Below, one piece after another: positions 1-9,978 of a DNA stretch of 64,000 bases. Both the position numbers and the translations under genes were made by a program. The DNA comes from Pseudomonas hygromyciniae (GTDB taxonomy: Bacteria; Pseudomonadota; Gammaproteobacteria; Pseudomonadales; Pseudomonadaceae). Position 1 is the first letter of the stretch, and each line of letters opens with the position of its first letter. Location: the NCBI RefSeq assembly GCF_016925675.1, contig NZ_CP070506.1:4028501-4092500 (forward strand), written 5' to 3'. The notes beneath the pieces were generated by a model. The model did not search any database, was not told the DNA's origin, and saw only the letters and a list, made by a program, of their open reading frames with translations.

Positions 1-722
1 TGGTGTTGCAGGATGTGGAACGGGTACGCGGCGAACTGGAAGGCCTGAACCAGGTACAGACCGGGCATGTGGAAATCGCCACGGTGGAAGGCGCGACGGT
101 GGAGTTGCTGCCCGCCGTACTCAAGCGCATGCGCCAGCGTTACCCGGCGGTGACCATCGGTGTAACGGTGCAGGGCTCACAATCGATTCCGGCAGCGGTG
201 ATCAACGGCCAGGCAGACCTGGGGTTGGCCTTTGCCCTGCCGCGCAGTGCGGAAACCACGCAATTGTGTGTCGGCCATTTCCGCCTCGGTGCGTTGGTGG
301 CACCAGGGCATCCACTGGCCTCCCATGCCAGCGTCAGCTACACCCTGTGCGCTGAACATGGGGTGATCCAAGCCAACAGCGAGCTGTCGATCCACCACTT
401 GATCGCCCCGCTGCACCGGCGCTCGTCAACTGCGCACAAGCCGTTGCTGCAAAGCAACTCCATGGAACTGGCGCGGCAGTTGGCGCGCCAGCAGTTGGGG
501 GTGGCGTTCCAGACACGGATCGGGATCGAGGCCGACTTGGCCAGGGGTGAGCTGCTGCATATCCCCTTGAACGATCAGGGCGGAATGTTCAGCGACCTGG
601 GGCTGTATGCGCGCAAGGGTCGGGATTTGCCTACGGCAGTCGAGTCGATGGCCCATCTGATCAGCGAGGAAATCGCTTTGCGCGAACGCGAAGAATCCGC
701 CTGTACGCCGCGTATTTCCTGA
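1..722 (+). CDS. LysR-family transcriptional regulator, 5' end missing
   Basis: The reading frame is open from the left edge to a TGA at 720-722, so only the C-terminal ~239 residues are present; the DNA-binding helix-turn-helix lies outside the window. What remains matches a LysR effector-binding domain: an early stretch GHVEIATVEGATVELLP followed by the two alternating alpha/beta lobes, including the usual QADLGLAF segment that starts lobe II. The effector is not recognisable. A Tsx-like porin gene follows 140 bp downstream on the same strand, but nothing in the sequence shows that this regulator controls it. Family assignment is firm; function is open. Confidence 0.85.
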   Translation, partial: VLQDVERVRGELEGLNQVQTGHVEIATVEGATVELLPAVLKRMRQRYPAVTIGVTVQGSQSIPAAVINGQADLGLAFALPRSAETTQLCVGHFRLGALVAPGHPLASHASVSYTLCAEHGVIQANSELSIHHLIAPLHRRSSTAHKPLLQSNSMELARQLARQQLGVAFQTRIGIEADLARGELLHIPLNDQGGMFSDLGLYARKGRDLPTAVESMAHLISEEIALREREESACTPRIS

Positions 723-862
723 CCTGCAGGCCAGCTTATGCGCTGCCGATTCGGCAGCAGGCCAGTCGACATTCTGTTCTTTGAGCATCACGGCGGTTGT
801 GTCGATACTGCGCCCGGCGGCCCTGCACGGCTGCCATGAGCCAAACGCAAGGAACTAAAACA

Positions 863-1696
863 ATGAAAAAGGCACTGCACGGCGCAACCGTTTTACTCAC
901 ACTCCTCGGCGGCGGGGAGGCTGTCGCGGTGGAATGGATGAACAACAGCGTAGGATTTCGCTACGGGCAACAGTTCACCAACCCAAACAACCCCAACGAC
1001 TTCAGCAAACGCATCTACAGCTTCACCCATGCCAGCGGCTACCAGTACGGCAGCAACTTTCTCCATCTCGACGTATTCCTTTCCGACAGCCGCGACCCGC
1101 GCAAGGGCACCGACCACGGTGGCAGCGAAGTGTATGCGGTCTACCGGCACCAACTGTATGCATCACGGGTATTCGACAGGCCAGTGGGCACCGGGCTGAT
1201 CAAGGATTACGCGCTGACCCTGGGCTTCGATGCCAACCGCAACAACAACCTGGCGTCGGCCAAAAAACGCGCCGTGGTGCTCGGGCCGACCCTGAAGTTC
1301 AATACCGTCGGGGTGCTGGACCTGAGCCTGATGTACTACAAGGAAAACAACCATTCTGGCATCCCCGGTGCGAAGGATCCGAACCACACCTTCGACGACA
1401 CCTACATGCTTAACCTGACCTGGATGCGCCCGTTCGAAATTGGCAACCATGGCGCGAAGTTCCAGGGGTTCATCAACCATGTCGGTGACAAGGGCCATGA
1501 CTACAACAGTCGCGACACCGCCGCCGAAACCCTGATGCGCACCGCGCTGATGGTTGCCGTACGGCCAGGTAAAAGCGTCAAGCCCAACCTGTACCTGGGG
1601 GTGGGCTACGAATACTGGCATAACAAATTCGGTGTGGATGGCGGCCGAGGTAGCCGTACCTCGACGCCAACCGTGAACATGGAAGTGACGTTTTAA
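863..1696 (+). CDS. Tsx/OmpK-family nucleoside-specific outer-membrane channel
   Basis: A 277-residue outer-membrane beta-barrel. The ATG at 863 begins [10 protein letters not shown], a typical signal peptide (charged start, hydrophobic core, cleavage near residues 20-22), and follows a GGAA at 851-854. The mature part has alternating hydrophobic strands with many aromatic residues ([33 protein letters not shown]) and ends in phenylalanine, as barrel proteins recognised by the BAM machinery do. The pattern fits the Tsx/OmpK channel family, whose E. coli member Tsx admits nucleosides. The neighbour is a PunC-type purine nucleoside importer on the opposite strand, and the stop codons of the two genes overlap by 4 bp. 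Inference: porin and importer serve the same substrates across the two membranes. Confidence 0.75.
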   Translation: MKKALHGATVLLTLLGGGEAVAVEWMNNSVGFRYGQQFTNPNNPNDFSKRIYSFTHASGYQYGSNFLHLDVFLSDSRDPRKGTDHGGSEVYAVYRHQLYASRVFDRPVGTGLIKDYALTLGFDANRNNNLASAKKRAVVLGPTLKFNTVGVLDLSLMYYKENNHSGIPGAKDPNHTFDDTYMLNLTWMRPFEIGNHGAKFQGFINHVGDKGHDYNSRDTAAETLMRTALMVAVRPGKSVKPNLYLGVGYEYWHNKFGVDGGRGSRTSTPTVNMEVTF

Positions 1697-2877
1697 GCGG
1701 CCGCCAACTGCGACTCATCCGACTTGGGCCGCGCCAGCCAGTAACCCAACACCGCCAGCGGCGCGGTCGCCAGCATCACGATGGCGGTGATCTGCAAGGG
1801 CTCTTCGATCAGCGACGACACCAGCAGGCTGGCGACGAAGCACAAACCCAATTGCAGAGTGTTTTGCAGCGCGGCAGCCTTGCCGGAGTTTTCCGAAAAA
1901 GGCATCAGCGCATTCGCCACCACAATCGGGTAGCTGGCGCCGTTGACCAGGGCCATCAGGCAGAACGGAATCAGCAAGGTGGTCAGTGTCGGCACCGTCA
2001 ATGTCGCCACCAGGTACAACGCCACCATGCTGATGCAGTACGCCACCAGCAACCAGGGCAACAGGAGTTTGCCCTGGAACCGTTGCAAGGCACTGCGGCA
2101 ACTGTAGCCCCCTACCAGAAACGCCAGGGTCGGCAAGACGTAGCTCAGGCCGATGTCATTGGGGCTGTAGCCCATGCCACCGAGAATAAACGGCGATGCG
2201 GTCAGCCAGGCGAAGAAACTGGCGGAGCACGCGGCAAAGATCATCACATTGCCGGTGAACACCCGCGACTTGAACAGTTGGCCGTAGCCCAACCGAGCCT
2301 TTTCGCCGTCGGCGGCCTGGCGTTTGGGCATGGACTTGAGTAACAGCGTGGGTACCAGCAATAACAGCGAGACGCCCAGCAACACGGCGAAAATCGCCTG
2401 CCAGCCCCAGTGATTCAACACCACCGCGCCCAACAGCGGCGCCAGCGCCGGTGACAGGGACATCAGCGGCATGATGCTGGCGAAGACCCGGTGCGCCTTG
2501 TCGGCCGGGTAACGGTCAATCACTAGCGCCTGCCAACTGACGGCAGCGCTGCACACCCCAATCGACTGCACAAAGCGCAAGGCCAGCAGTTGCGGCGCGG
2601 TCTCGACCCAGAACATCCCCAGGCAGCCGAGCACAAACAGGCTCAGGCCGGCCAGCAGGATTGGCTTGCGTCCCAGGCGGTCAGATAGCGGCCCCCAAAG
2701 CAATTGCCCCACGGCAAAACCGGCGAGGAAAATGCTCAGACTGGCGCCCACCGCACCGGGGGAAATTTGCAGGTGTTCGCCCATGGCGCCGAACGCCGGC
2801 AAGTACATATCCATGGCCAGGTAGCCGAGCATGCTCAGCCCCGCCAGGTACCAGGTAAAACCAAAAGAATTTTTCAT
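1693..2877 (-). CDS. punC: Purine nucleoside importer PunC (MFS, Bcr/CflA-like)
   Basis: A 394-residue major facilitator protein with about 12 hydrophobic segments. The N-terminal half carries the MFS loop 2-3 motif ([11 protein letters not shown]) and closely resembles what I recall of E. coli PunC/YdhC ([43 protein letters not shown]). E. coli PunC imports purine nucleosides and is activated by the adjacent LysR protein PunR, and the same divergent arrangement is present here. The ATG at 2877 is chosen because an AAGG lies 5 nt upstream; an earlier in-frame start has no ribosome site. Bcr/CflA drug efflux is the alternative family label, but the PunR neighbour favours nucleoside import. Confidence 0.85.
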   Translation of the reverse strand: MKNSFGFTWYLAGLSMLGYLAMDMYLPAFGAMGEHLQISPGAVGASLSIFLAGFAVGQLLWGPLSDRLGRKPILLAGLSLFVLGCLGMFWVETAPQLLALRFVQSIGVCSAAVSWQALVIDRYPADKAHRVFASIMPLMSLSPALAPLLGAVVLNHWGWQAIFAVLLGVSLLLLVPTLLLKSMPKRQAADGEKARLGYGQLFKSRVFTGNVMIFAACSASFFAWLTASPFILGGMGYSPNDIGLSYVLPTLAFLVGGYSCRSALQRFQGKLLLPWLLVAYCISMVALYLVATLTVPTLTTLLIPFCLMALVNGASYPIVVANALMPFSENSGKAAALQNTLQLGLCFVASLLVSSLIEEPLQITAIVMLATAPLAVLGYWLARPKSDESQLAAA

Positions 2878-2999
2878 TGAAGCCTTGTAGGTACTGCCAT
2901 CAAACAATTTGCTGACTGGCGCCTATTATGAAGCTGACAGTTGCGCTGTGAAGCGATAATAATTGAACACTCTTATCAATATTTTTGAAGGCAACTCCC
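2878..2999. promoter_or_regulatory. Divergent punC/punR promoter region
   Basis: This 122-bp AT-rich spacer separates the two divergent starts and must hold both promoters. E. coli PunR activates punC from the equivalent spacer. No perfect dyad stands out by eye, so no operator is placed. Confidence 0.45.
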
Positions 3000-3917
3000 A
3001 TGTGGTCCGAATACTCCCTGGATGTGGTGGATGCGGTAGCCCGCCATGGCAGCTTCAGCGCCGCCGCCCAGGAACTGCACCGCGTACCCTCGGCCATCAG
3101 CTACACCGTACGGCAAATCGAGGAATGGCTGGCGGTGCCGTTGTTTGTCCGCCGCCACCGTGATGTGGAACTGACACCTGCCGGCCGCCTGTTCATCGAC
3201 GAAGCCCGTGGCGTGATGAAAACCATGCTCAGCACCCGCCGCCTGTGCCAGCAGGTGGCCAATGGCTGGAGCGGCCAGTTGAAAGTGGCGGTGGACTCCA
3301 TCGTCAAACAACAGCGCTGCCGGCAGTTGGTCCTGGATTTCTATCGCCAGTTCCCCGACGTTGAACTGCTGCTGGAGTACGAGGTTTACAACGGCGTGTG
3401 GGACGCCCTGGCAGACGAACGCACCGATATCGTGATCGGCGCCACCAGCGCGGTACCGGTGGCCAGCCACTTCACCTTTCGCGACATGGGGCTGTTGAAC
3501 TGGTTATGCGTGGTCAGCGCCCGGCATCCGCTGGCACAGGTCGAGGGCTTGCTCAGTGACGATCAACTGCGACCCTTTGCGTCGCTGTGCATGACCGACA
3601 CCTCGCGCAACCTGCCCAAGCGCGACACCTGGACCCTGGACAACCAACGGCGCCTGGTGGTCCCCAACTGGGCATCAGCCATGGATTGTCTACAGGATGG
3701 GCTCTGCGTCGGCATGGTTCCGGCGCATCTGGTGCAACCGTTGATCGACAGTGGCGAGTTGGCGGCGCTGCAACTGTCACGGCCGTTCCCGGCCAGCCCG
3801 TCCTGCGTGGCCTGGGCGCAGAACAAACTGTCCCCGGCCATGACCTGGCTGCTGGACTACCTGGGGGATAGCGAGACGATGAACCAGGAGTGGCTGAACG
3901 GGCCAGGGTCACAGTAA
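3000..3917 (+). CDS. punR: LysR-family activator PunR
   Basis: A 305-residue LysR regulator. The N-terminal winged helix-turn-helix reads [20 protein letters not shown] then [20 protein letters not shown], nearly identical to the E. coli PunR N-terminus as I recall it. The agreement continues in the effector domain ([28 protein letters not shown]) and at the C-terminus ([12 protein letters not shown]). The ATG at 3000 is preferred over a start 15 bp upstream because MWSEYS is the conserved beginning. The gene diverges from punC, its expected target; purine nucleosides are the known effectors in E. coli. Its last 9 bp overlap the end of the convergent aminotransferase gene. Confidence 0.88.
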   Translation: MWSEYSLDVVDAVARHGSFSAAAQELHRVPSAISYTVRQIEEWLAVPLFVRRHRDVELTPAGRLFIDEARGVMKTMLSTRRLCQQVANGWSGQLKVAVDSIVKQQRCRQLVLDFYRQFPDVELLLEYEVYNGVWDALADERTDIVIGATSAVPVASHFTFRDMGLLNWLCVVSARHPLAQVEGLLSDDQLRPFASLCMTDTSRNLPKRDTWTLDNQRRLVVPNWASAMDCLQDGLCVGMVPAHLVQPLIDSGELAALQLSRPFPASPSCVAWAQNKLSPAMTWLLDYLGDSETMNQEWLNGPGSQ

Positions 3918-5075
3918 CCGTGCGATGGCCCGCACAATCATCTCCACCTCCTTGTTATCCAGGGTCAGGGGCGGCAGCAGGCGAATCACCTTGCCCCGTG
4001 TGACATTGAGCAACAACCCCTGCTCCCGTGCGGCCCGCTCGGCCAGGTCACGCTGCGGCGTGGCCAGTTCAATGCCGATCATCAAGCCGCGCCCACGGAT
4101 CGCCAGCACTTGCGGATGCTCGCTCAATTCCGCCCGAAGCCGCGCCAGCAGCCGCTCGCCTTGACGCGCGGCGTTCTCCAGCAGGCCTTGTTCCTCAATG
4201 ATATCCAGCACCGTACAGCCCACGCGACACGCCAGCGGGTTACCGCCAAAGGTGCTGCCATGGCTGCCGGGGGTGAAGAGCTTGGCCACCGCGGCGCGTG
4301 CCAGGCAGGCACCGATCGGGATACCGTTGCCCAGGCCCTTGGCCAGGGTCATGACGTCCGGGACGATTCCCTCCTGCTGGAAGGCAAACCAGGTGCCGGT
4401 ACGCCCGATGCCGGTCTGGATCTCATCGAGCATCAATAGCCAACCGTGCTGGCTGCAATGGGCGCGCAAGGCTTTCAGGTAGCCCGGCGCAGCCAGTTGC
4501 ACACCACTTTCACCCTGGATCGGCTCCAGCAATACGGCAACTATCCTGGGGCCGAACTCACGGGTCACCGCGTCCAATGCCGCCAGATCACCAAAGCCCA
4601 CCTTGATGAAGTCCCCCGGCAGGCGCTGGAACCCCAGGCGCACCGATGGCCCATCGCTGGCGGCCATGGTGCCCAGGGTGCGGCCGTGAAAGGCGTTCTC
4701 CATGACCACCACCAGCGGCTGCTCGATGCCTTTTTTCCAGCCATGCAGGCGCGCCAGTTTCAACGCGGTTTCATTGGCTTCGGCGCCGGAATTGTTGAAG
4801 AACGCCTGATCCAGGCCAGACAACTGGGCTAACCGTTGGGCCAAGCGCTGCTGCCAGTCGATGCTGTACAAATTGGAGGTATGCAACAGCAACCCGGCTT
4901 GCTCGCTGATTGCCATCACCAGCCGCGGGTGGGAGTGACCGACATTGGTCACAGCGACTCCGGCCACGGCGTCCAGGTACTCACGGCCCTGCTGGTCCCA
5001 CAGGCGCGTGCCCAAACCACGGGTAAAACTCAGGGCCAGGGGTTGATAGGTGGTCATCAGGCAAGCGGCGGTCAT
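3909..5075 (-). CDS. ArgD-like acetylornithine/aspartate-family aminotransferase
   Basis: A 388-residue class-III, PLP-dependent aminotransferase. Recognisable parts are the N-terminal [20 protein letters not shown], the [11 protein letters not shown] phosphate-cup segment, the [14 protein letters not shown] block with the PLP-contacting Asp, and the Schiff-base lysine in [15 protein letters not shown]. The family transfers the amino group between acetylornithine (or succinylornithine) and 2-oxoglutarate. Pseudomonads often have several argD-type genes, so the substrate is uncertain. The ATG at 5075 has GGAG 10 nt upstream; starts at 5090 and 5120 (GTG) are possible. A LysR gene diverges 98 bp away and is the plausible local regulator. 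The 3' end overlaps punR by 9 bp. Confidence 0.85.
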   Translation of the reverse strand: MTAACLMTTYQPLALSFTRGLGTRLWDQQGREYLDAVAGVAVTNVGHSHPRLVMAISEQAGLLLHTSNLYSIDWQQRLAQRLAQLSGLDQAFFNNSGAEANETALKLARLHGWKKGIEQPLVVVMENAFHGRTLGTMAASDGPSVRLGFQRLPGDFIKVGFGDLAALDAVTREFGPRIVAVLLEPIQGESGVQLAAPGYLKALRAHCSQHGWLLMLDEIQTGIGRTGTWFAFQQEGIVPDVMTLAKGLGNGIPIGACLARAAVAKLFTPGSHGSTFGGNPLACRVGCTVLDIIEEQGLLENAARQGERLLARLRAELSEHPQVLAIRGRGLMIGIELATPQRDLAERAAREQGLLLNVTRGKVIRLLPPLTLDNKEVEMIVRAIARLL

Positions 5076-5173
5076 GGCATCGGGCTCCATAGGGGTCAGG
5101 GCCTTAGTATCGTTAGCCACTCAAGCTGGATAAACTGCGCACATCTGCAATGACTTTGAATCAAGGGTTGATA

Positions 5174-6079
5174 ATGGATTTGTTCCAGGCAATGACCGTC
5201 TACGTCAAAGTGGTAGAGGCCGGCAGCATGACTGCAGCGGCCCAGGCTTGCGGCCTGTCGACCACCATGGTCGGCAACCACCTGCGCGCCCTGGAGCAAC
5301 GCCTGGGCGTCAGCCTGCTTAAACGCACCACCCGTAAGCAAAGCCTGACCGAGTTCGGCGGCCTCTATTACCAGCGCTGCCTGGAGGTGCTGGGGTTGGT
5401 GGCCAACTCCGAGCAGTTGGCTGAGCAAATCCACAGCGAGGCGCCACAAGGGTTGCTGCGCATCACCGCCCCGCCCGCGTTCGGTGCCGAGCGCCTGGCA
5501 CCGGCGCTCAGCGAGTTTTCCCGACGCTATCCAAAGATCCAGCTGTACGTGGTGTTGAGCAATCAAGCCATGGACCTGATCGACAGCGGCTTCGACGTGG
5601 CGATCCGCCTGGGTGAGCTGCAGCCTTCCAGCCTGATCGCCCGGCCGTTGCAGGACTACACCATGACGCTATGCGCGTCGCCGGAGTACCTGGCGCGCCG
5701 GGGTACGCCCCAGCAGCCCATGGATTTGCAGGCCCATGACTGCCTGGCATTCGCCTACCCATCGACCGATGACTGGCGCAACGCCGACAAACTCTGGCGC
5801 CTGCGGGGAGCCGAGGGTGAAGTCGAGGTCGCAGTGTCCGGGCCCATGACCATCAACAGCTCCCAGGCGCTGCACCGTGCCGCTGTCGAAGGCATGGGCA
5901 TCGTGATGCTGCCCGACGCCCTGGTCGGCGCCGACCTGCTGGCGGGCCGGCTGGTGGCGCTGCTGCCAAGCTATCAGTCACCTTCGCGCTCGATGCACCT
6001 TTTATATGCGCAGGACCGTTATCGCCTGCCCAAGCTGCGGGCCTTTGTCGACTTCGCGATCGAACAATGGGCGCGCTAG
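5174..6079 (+). CDS. LysR-family transcriptional regulator
   Basis: A 301-residue complete LysR protein of the group beginning MDLFQAMTVYVKVVEAGSMT, with helix-turn-helix residues 15-40 (AAAQACGLSTTMVGNHLRAL) and the effector domain start QGLLRITAPPAFG. The ATG at 5174 has AAGG 8 nt upstream, so an earlier in-frame start at 5150 is less likely. It diverges from the ArgD-like gene and, by family habit, probably regulates it and itself from the shared 98-bp spacer. The subfamily commonly controls small-molecule or redox genes, and the ligand is unknown. Its stop overlaps the end of the convergent HAD hydrolase gene by 4 bp. Confidence 0.85.
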   Translation: MDLFQAMTVYVKVVEAGSMTAAAQACGLSTTMVGNHLRALEQRLGVSLLKRTTRKQSLTEFGGLYYQRCLEVLGLVANSEQLAEQIHSEAPQGLLRITAPPAFGAERLAPALSEFSRRYPKIQLYVVLSNQAMDLIDSGFDVAIRLGELQPSSLIARPLQDYTMTLCASPEYLARRGTPQQPMDLQAHDCLAFAYPSTDDWRNADKLWRLRGAEGEVEVAVSGPMTINSSQALHRAAVEGMGIVMLPDALVGADLLAGRLVALLPSYQSPSRSMHLLYAQDRYRLPKLRAFVDFAIEQWAR

Positions 6080-6699
6080 ACGCCCAGCCCCAAAGCCTGC
6101 AACTGGCGCCGGGTCTGCTCGGGTGATACGTGGTGAATACCCCGCCAGCCCAGAGCAATGGCGGCATTGGCGTTTTCGGCGACATCATCGATAAACACCA
6201 GTTCTTCGGCCTGGATATCCGGCAGATGGGCACGCACCTGCTCGAGGCTGGCGCGGTAGATCGCGGGATCAGGCTTGATCAGTTTCACCTCGCCGGACAC
6301 CACGATGTTGCGAAAGTATTTCAGGAATGGGTAGTTGGCGCGGGCATAGGGGAAGGTTTCTGCGGACCAGTTGGTCAAGCCGAACAACGGGACTTTGGCT
6401 TCATGCAGGTCTTCAAGAATCGCCACGCCATCGGCGAGCGGGCCGCGCAGCATTTCATGCCAGCGGTCGTAGTAGGCCCGGATCAAGGCCTCATGTTGCG
6501 GGTGTTCGGCGATCAGGCTGTGGGTAGCCTCAGCCAGGGTGCGCCCAGCGTCCTGTTCAGTGTTCCAGGCCTGGGTACAGATGTTATCGAGAAACCATTG
6601 GCGTTCCTCGTCACCGGTAATCAGTTTGCGGTACAGATGCTGCGGGCTCCAATCAAACAGGACACCGCCGAAATCAAAAACTACTGCACGAATCGTCAT
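6076..6699 (-). CDS. HAD-IA family hydrolase (YihX-like phosphatase)
   Basis: A 207-residue HAD-superfamily hydrolase, probably a sugar- or nucleotide-phosphatase. Motif I is VVFDFGGVLFDW (nucleophile Asp9; the second Asp is replaced by Gly, as in the YihX-like subgroup with DFGGVL). Motif II is the GLTNWS block near residue 112, motif III the Lys in VKLIKPDPAIY, and motif IV the paired acidic residues in VFIDDVAENANAA. An alpha-helical cap sits between motifs I and II (subfamily IA). An AGGAT lies just before the ATG. E. coli YihX acts on alpha-D-glucose-1-phosphate, but substrate transfer to this protein is only a guess. Confidence 0.82.
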   Translation of the reverse strand: MTIRAVVFDFGGVLFDWSPQHLYRKLITGDEERQWFLDNICTQAWNTEQDAGRTLAEATHSLIAEHPQHEALIRAYYDRWHEMLRGPLADGVAILEDLHEAKVPLFGLTNWSAETFPYARANYPFLKYFRNIVVSGEVKLIKPDPAIYRASLEQVRAHLPDIQAEELVFIDDVAENANAAIALGWRGIHHVSPEQTRRQLQALGLGV

Positions 6700-6803
6700 G
6701 AAGATCCTCCGTTAGCCTAGTGTGATAACGGACGCAGTCTGGCACATCGAGGTCAAGAAGGGGCAAGCAAGGAAAGGTAGGACGGTTCCCAAATGTGAGC
6801 TTT

Positions 6804-6904
6804 TGTAGGAGCCGGCTTGTCGGCGAAAAACCCGAGAACGCCACGGGGCGCCAGGCACCCCGCGTAATCGTTGACGATTTTCGCCGGCAAGCCGGCTCCT
6901 ACAA
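6804..6904. repeat. REPIN (inverted REP pair)
   Basis: Two REP sequences face each other. GTAGGAGCCGGCTTGTCGGC at the left mirrors GCCGGCAAGCCGGCTCCTAC at the right, around a ~50-bp spacer that itself contains a GGGCGCC-type dyad and the words GAAAAACCCGAGAACG and ATCGTTGACGATTTTCG. It lies in the spacer between the convergent-side end of fabV and the start of the HAD gene. Mobilisation of such elements is attributed to RAYT transposases, none of which is present in this window. Confidence 0.85.
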
Positions 6905-6908
6905 AGGG

Positions 6909-8102
6909 TTAAGCCTGGACCAGACCTTCGATCTTCACGGTCGGATTGACGTCAGCCTCGTAGTCCACGCCATCAATCTCAAAACCGAACAGACGCAGGA
7001 ACTCAGCCTTGTAGCCGGCAAAATCGCTGATCTCGTTGACGTTGTCGTCGGTCACCTGATTCCACAGCGCCGCGACGGCGTCCTGGACCTTTGGCTCCAA
7101 CTCAGCCAGGTCGGCACGCAGGCGGCCATCGGCGTCAAGCTTCGGCTGGCTGCCGTACAGGCTGTCCTTGAACAGACCGTAGACCTGCTCGATGCAGCCT
7201 TCGTGGGTGCCCTGCTCTTTCATCACCTTGAACAGCAGCGACAGGTACAGCGGCATGATCGGGATCGCCGAGCTGGCCTGGGTAACCACGGCCTTGAGCA
7301 CCGAGACACGGGCATCGCCCTTGAGTGCGGCGAGGTTGTCGCGCAGGGTCAGGACTTTCTTGTCGAGGTCTTTCTTGGCCTCGCCGATGGAGCCGTTCCA
7401 GTAGATATCCTGGGTCAGCTTTTCGCCCAGGTAGGTGAACGCAGTGGTCTTGGCGCCTTCGGCCAGCACGTCGGCGTCACGCAGGGCGTCGATCCACAGC
7501 TGCCAGTCTTCGCCGCCCATCACTTTGACGGTGCCGTCGATTTCTTCCTGGGTCGCCGGCTCCAGCGTAGTGTCGACCACAACGCCCTTGTCGGTGTTGA
7601 TCCCGCGCAGGGTCACAGCCTTGCCAATCGGCTTGAGGGTAGAGTTATGCACCACGCCTTGCGGGTCGGTGCGACGTGGCGCGGCCAGGCTGTAAACCAC
7701 CAGGTCGATCTTGCCCAGGTCTTTCTTGATGGTTTCGATGGTCAGGCGCTTGATCTCGTCAGAGAACGCATCGCCATTGATGCTCTTGGCGTACAGGCCT
7801 TTTTCGGCAGCAAACTTGTGGAAAGCGGCGCTGTTGTACCAGCCGGCAGAACTGAGCTTGCCTTCTTCGCCTTCTTTTTCAAAAAACACGCCAAGGGTAT
7901 CGGCGCCACAACCAAAAGCGGCACTGATACGTGCTGCCAGGCCGTAGCCGGTGGACGCACCGAGCACCAGGACTTTCTTCGGGCCGCCTTCGATGGCACC
8001 GTGCTCGGTCACGTAGTCGATCTGCTCTTTGACGTTCGCTTCGCAGCCAACAGGGTGGGCGGTCACACAGATAAAGCCACGAACCCGCGGTTTGATGATC
8101 AT
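6909..8102 (-). CDS. fabV: Enoyl-ACP reductase FabV (trans-2-enoyl-CoA/ACP reductase, NADH)
   Basis: A 397-residue protein, the usual FabV length. It reduces the trans-2-enoyl-acyl chain in the last step of each fatty-acid elongation cycle and is the triclosan-tolerant alternative to FabI. The family's start [17 protein letters not shown] is present, along with the Rossmann segment LGASTGYG (48-54) and the defining active-site Tyr234-x8-Lys243 ([10 protein letters not shown]). The ATG at 8102 is the conserved start; a start 15 codons earlier has no family support. It is transcribed away from ppnN across a 328-bp spacer. FabV is cytosolic and probably constitutive, with no operator recognised. 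Confidence 0.95.
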   Translation of the reverse strand: MIIKPRVRGFICVTAHPVGCEANVKEQIDYVTEHGAIEGGPKKVLVLGASTGYGLAARISAAFGCGADTLGVFFEKEGEEGKLSSAGWYNSAAFHKFAAEKGLYAKSINGDAFSDEIKRLTIETIKKDLGKIDLVVYSLAAPRRTDPQGVVHNSTLKPIGKAVTLRGINTDKGVVVDTTLEPATQEEIDGTVKVMGGEDWQLWIDALRDADVLAEGAKTTAFTYLGEKLTQDIYWNGSIGEAKKDLDKKVLTLRDNLAALKGDARVSVLKAVVTQASSAIPIMPLYLSLLFKVMKEQGTHEGCIEQVYGLFKDSLYGSQPKLDADGRLRADLAELEPKVQDAVAALWNQVTDDNVNEISDFAGYKAEFLRLFGFEIDGVDYEADVNPTVKIEGLVQA

Positions 8103-8430
8103 AAAATTTCTGCCTCTTCCAAGGTGCCGATGGCCAATGGTGGCCATTACGGCGTCAATCGTACTGGTCTATGACGTCCGAAAAACCGAAGCGTCACGAT
8201 AGTCGCAATTCTTCTGTTCTCAAAATCCAATCCACAGCGGGGAAAGGCACTATATTTTTCCAATAAGGACGCGAACTCAGCAAATTGTGCGGCATGATGA
8301 GGCTGTACGGAGTTTGCGTCCTGCCTGTAGGGCAGGGAAAATGCCCGTCCTGTGCGACCGTATTCGGCGCTCGTCATCCTCATGCCACTGGCTATTCATC
8401 GCCCGGTGGCTGCGCTTTCAGGGAATAAGA
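8103..8430. other. Intergenic spacer between fabV and ppnN
   Basis: This spacer of 328 bp holds the divergent promoters. A short dyad, CCTGCCTGTAGGGCAGG, sits around 8321-8337. No gene, terminator or REP sequence is seen. Confidence 0.5.
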
Positions 8431-9804
8431 ATGCCTCAACGCCAAGTCATCAATGCCTCCGTCAGCCCCAAGGGCAGCCTCGAAACGCTGTCGCAACGTG
8501 AAGTCCAGCAACTGAGCGAAGCCGGTTCGGGCAGCATCTATACGCTGTTCCGCCAATGCGCCCTGGCAATCCTCAACACCGGCGCCCATATCGACAATGC
8601 CAAGACCATCCTCGACGCCTACAAGGATTTTGAAGTCCGTATCCATCAACAGGATCGCGGCGTACGCCTGGAACTGCTGAACGCTCCCGCCGACGCATTC
8701 GTCGATGGTGAAATGATCGCCAGCACCCGGGAAATGTTGTTCAGCGCCCTGCGCGATATCGTCTACACCGAAAACGAACTCGACAGCCAACGCATCGACC
8801 TGAGCACCTCCCAGGGCATCACTGACTACGTGTTCCATCTGCTACGCAACGCACGCACGCTGCGGCCCGGGGTCGAGCCAAAGATCGTGGTGTGCTGGGG
8901 TGGGCACTCGATCAATACCGAAGAATACAAATACACCAAGAAAGTCGGACACGAATTGGGCCTGCGCAGCCTCGACGTGTGCACCGGTTGCGGCCCAGGC
9001 GTGATGAAAGGCCCGATGAAGGGCGCGACCATTTCCCACGCCAAGCAACGCATCACCGGCGGGCGCTATCTGGGCCTCACCGAGCCGGGCATCATCGCCG
9101 CCGAAGCACCGAACCCGATCGTCAACGAACTGGTGATCCTGCCGGATATCGAAAAACGCCTGGAAGCCTTCGTGCGCGTCGGGCACGGCATCATCATCTT
9201 CCCGGGCGGCGCTGGCACGGCCGAAGAGTTCTTGTACCTGCTAGGCATCCTGATGCACCCGGACAACCGTGAGGTGCCCTTCCCGGTCATCCTCACCGGG
9301 CCAAAACAAGCGGCGCCGTACCTGCAACAGTTGCATGCGTTTGTCGGCGCGACCCTCGGTGAAGCGGCCCAGGCCCACTACCAGATCATCATTGATGACC
9401 CCGCTGAAGTCGCCCGGCAGATGACCGCGGGCCTGAAGTCGGTCAAACAGTTCCGCCGCGAGCGCAACGACGCCTTCCACTTCAACTGGCTGCTGAAGAT
9501 CGACGAAGGCTTCCAGCGCCCGTTCGACCCGACCCACGCCAACATGGCCAGCCTGCAACTGAGCCACGCCCTGCCCCCCCATGAATTGGCGGCCAACCTG
9601 CGCCGGGCGTTCTCGGGGATCGTGGCGGGTAACGTCAAGGACAAGGGCATCCGCCTGATCGAACAGAACGGGCCCTATGAGATCCACGGCGACCCGACAA
9701 TCATGAAGCCGCTGGATGAGTTGTTGAAAGCGTTCGTGGAGCAGCACCGGATGAAGCTGCCCGGCGGCGCAGCGTATGTGCCGTGCTATCGCGTCGTGCA
9801 ATAA
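8431..9804 (+). CDS. ppnN: Nucleotide 5'-monophosphate nucleosidase PpnN (LOG family)
   Basis: A 457-residue cytosolic enzyme that cleaves purine/pyrimidine nucleoside monophosphates to base and ribose-5-phosphate; the E. coli homologue is modulated by (p)ppGpp. The central LOG-type Rossmann domain carries GCGPGVMKG (186-194) and the signature PGGAGTAEE (258-266). The N-terminal ~130 and C-terminal ~100 residues are the PpnN-specific flanks seen in full-length homologues. The ATG at 8431 starts MPQRQVINASVSPKG and follows GGAAT 6-10 nt upstream; the open frame upstream of it has no family match. Confidence 0.9.
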   Translation: MPQRQVINASVSPKGSLETLSQREVQQLSEAGSGSIYTLFRQCALAILNTGAHIDNAKTILDAYKDFEVRIHQQDRGVRLELLNAPADAFVDGEMIASTREMLFSALRDIVYTENELDSQRIDLSTSQGITDYVFHLLRNARTLRPGVEPKIVVCWGGHSINTEEYKYTKKVGHELGLRSLDVCTGCGPGVMKGPMKGATISHAKQRITGGRYLGLTEPGIIAAEAPNPIVNELVILPDIEKRLEAFVRVGHGIIIFPGGAGTAEEFLYLLGILMHPDNREVPFPVILTGPKQAAPYLQQLHAFVGATLGEAAQAHYQIIIDDPAEVARQMTAGLKSVKQFRRERNDAFHFNWLLKIDEGFQRPFDPTHANMASLQLSHALPPHELAANLRRAFSGIVAGNVKDKGIRLIEQNGPYEIHGDPTIMKPLDELLKAFVEQHRMKLPGGAAYVPCYRVVQ

Positions 9805-9949
9805 GGCCAATTGCCAGGTCATAGGTTGTATTGCTTTAGGGCTGTCTGCGGGGTGCCGAGGGAATGAAAGCGGACTAGGGTTTTAACTATTCCGATCACT
9901 GACCCCACAGAAGAGCAACCTATGGACCAACGGATCTTGTCCTCCATTA

Positions 9950-9971
9950 TTCCTTACCCTAAGGTAAGGAA
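9950..9971. promoter_or_regulatory. Perfect palindrome, likely toxin-antitoxin operator
   Basis: Arms TTCCTTACC (9950-9958) and GGTAAGGAA (9963-9971) are exact reverse complements around a CTAA centre. The right arm contains the ribosome site for the antitoxin start at 9979. AbrB/MazE-type antitoxins commonly repress their own operon through such dyads, so this is a good operator candidate. Confidence 0.6.
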
Positions 9972-9978
9972 CATCCCG

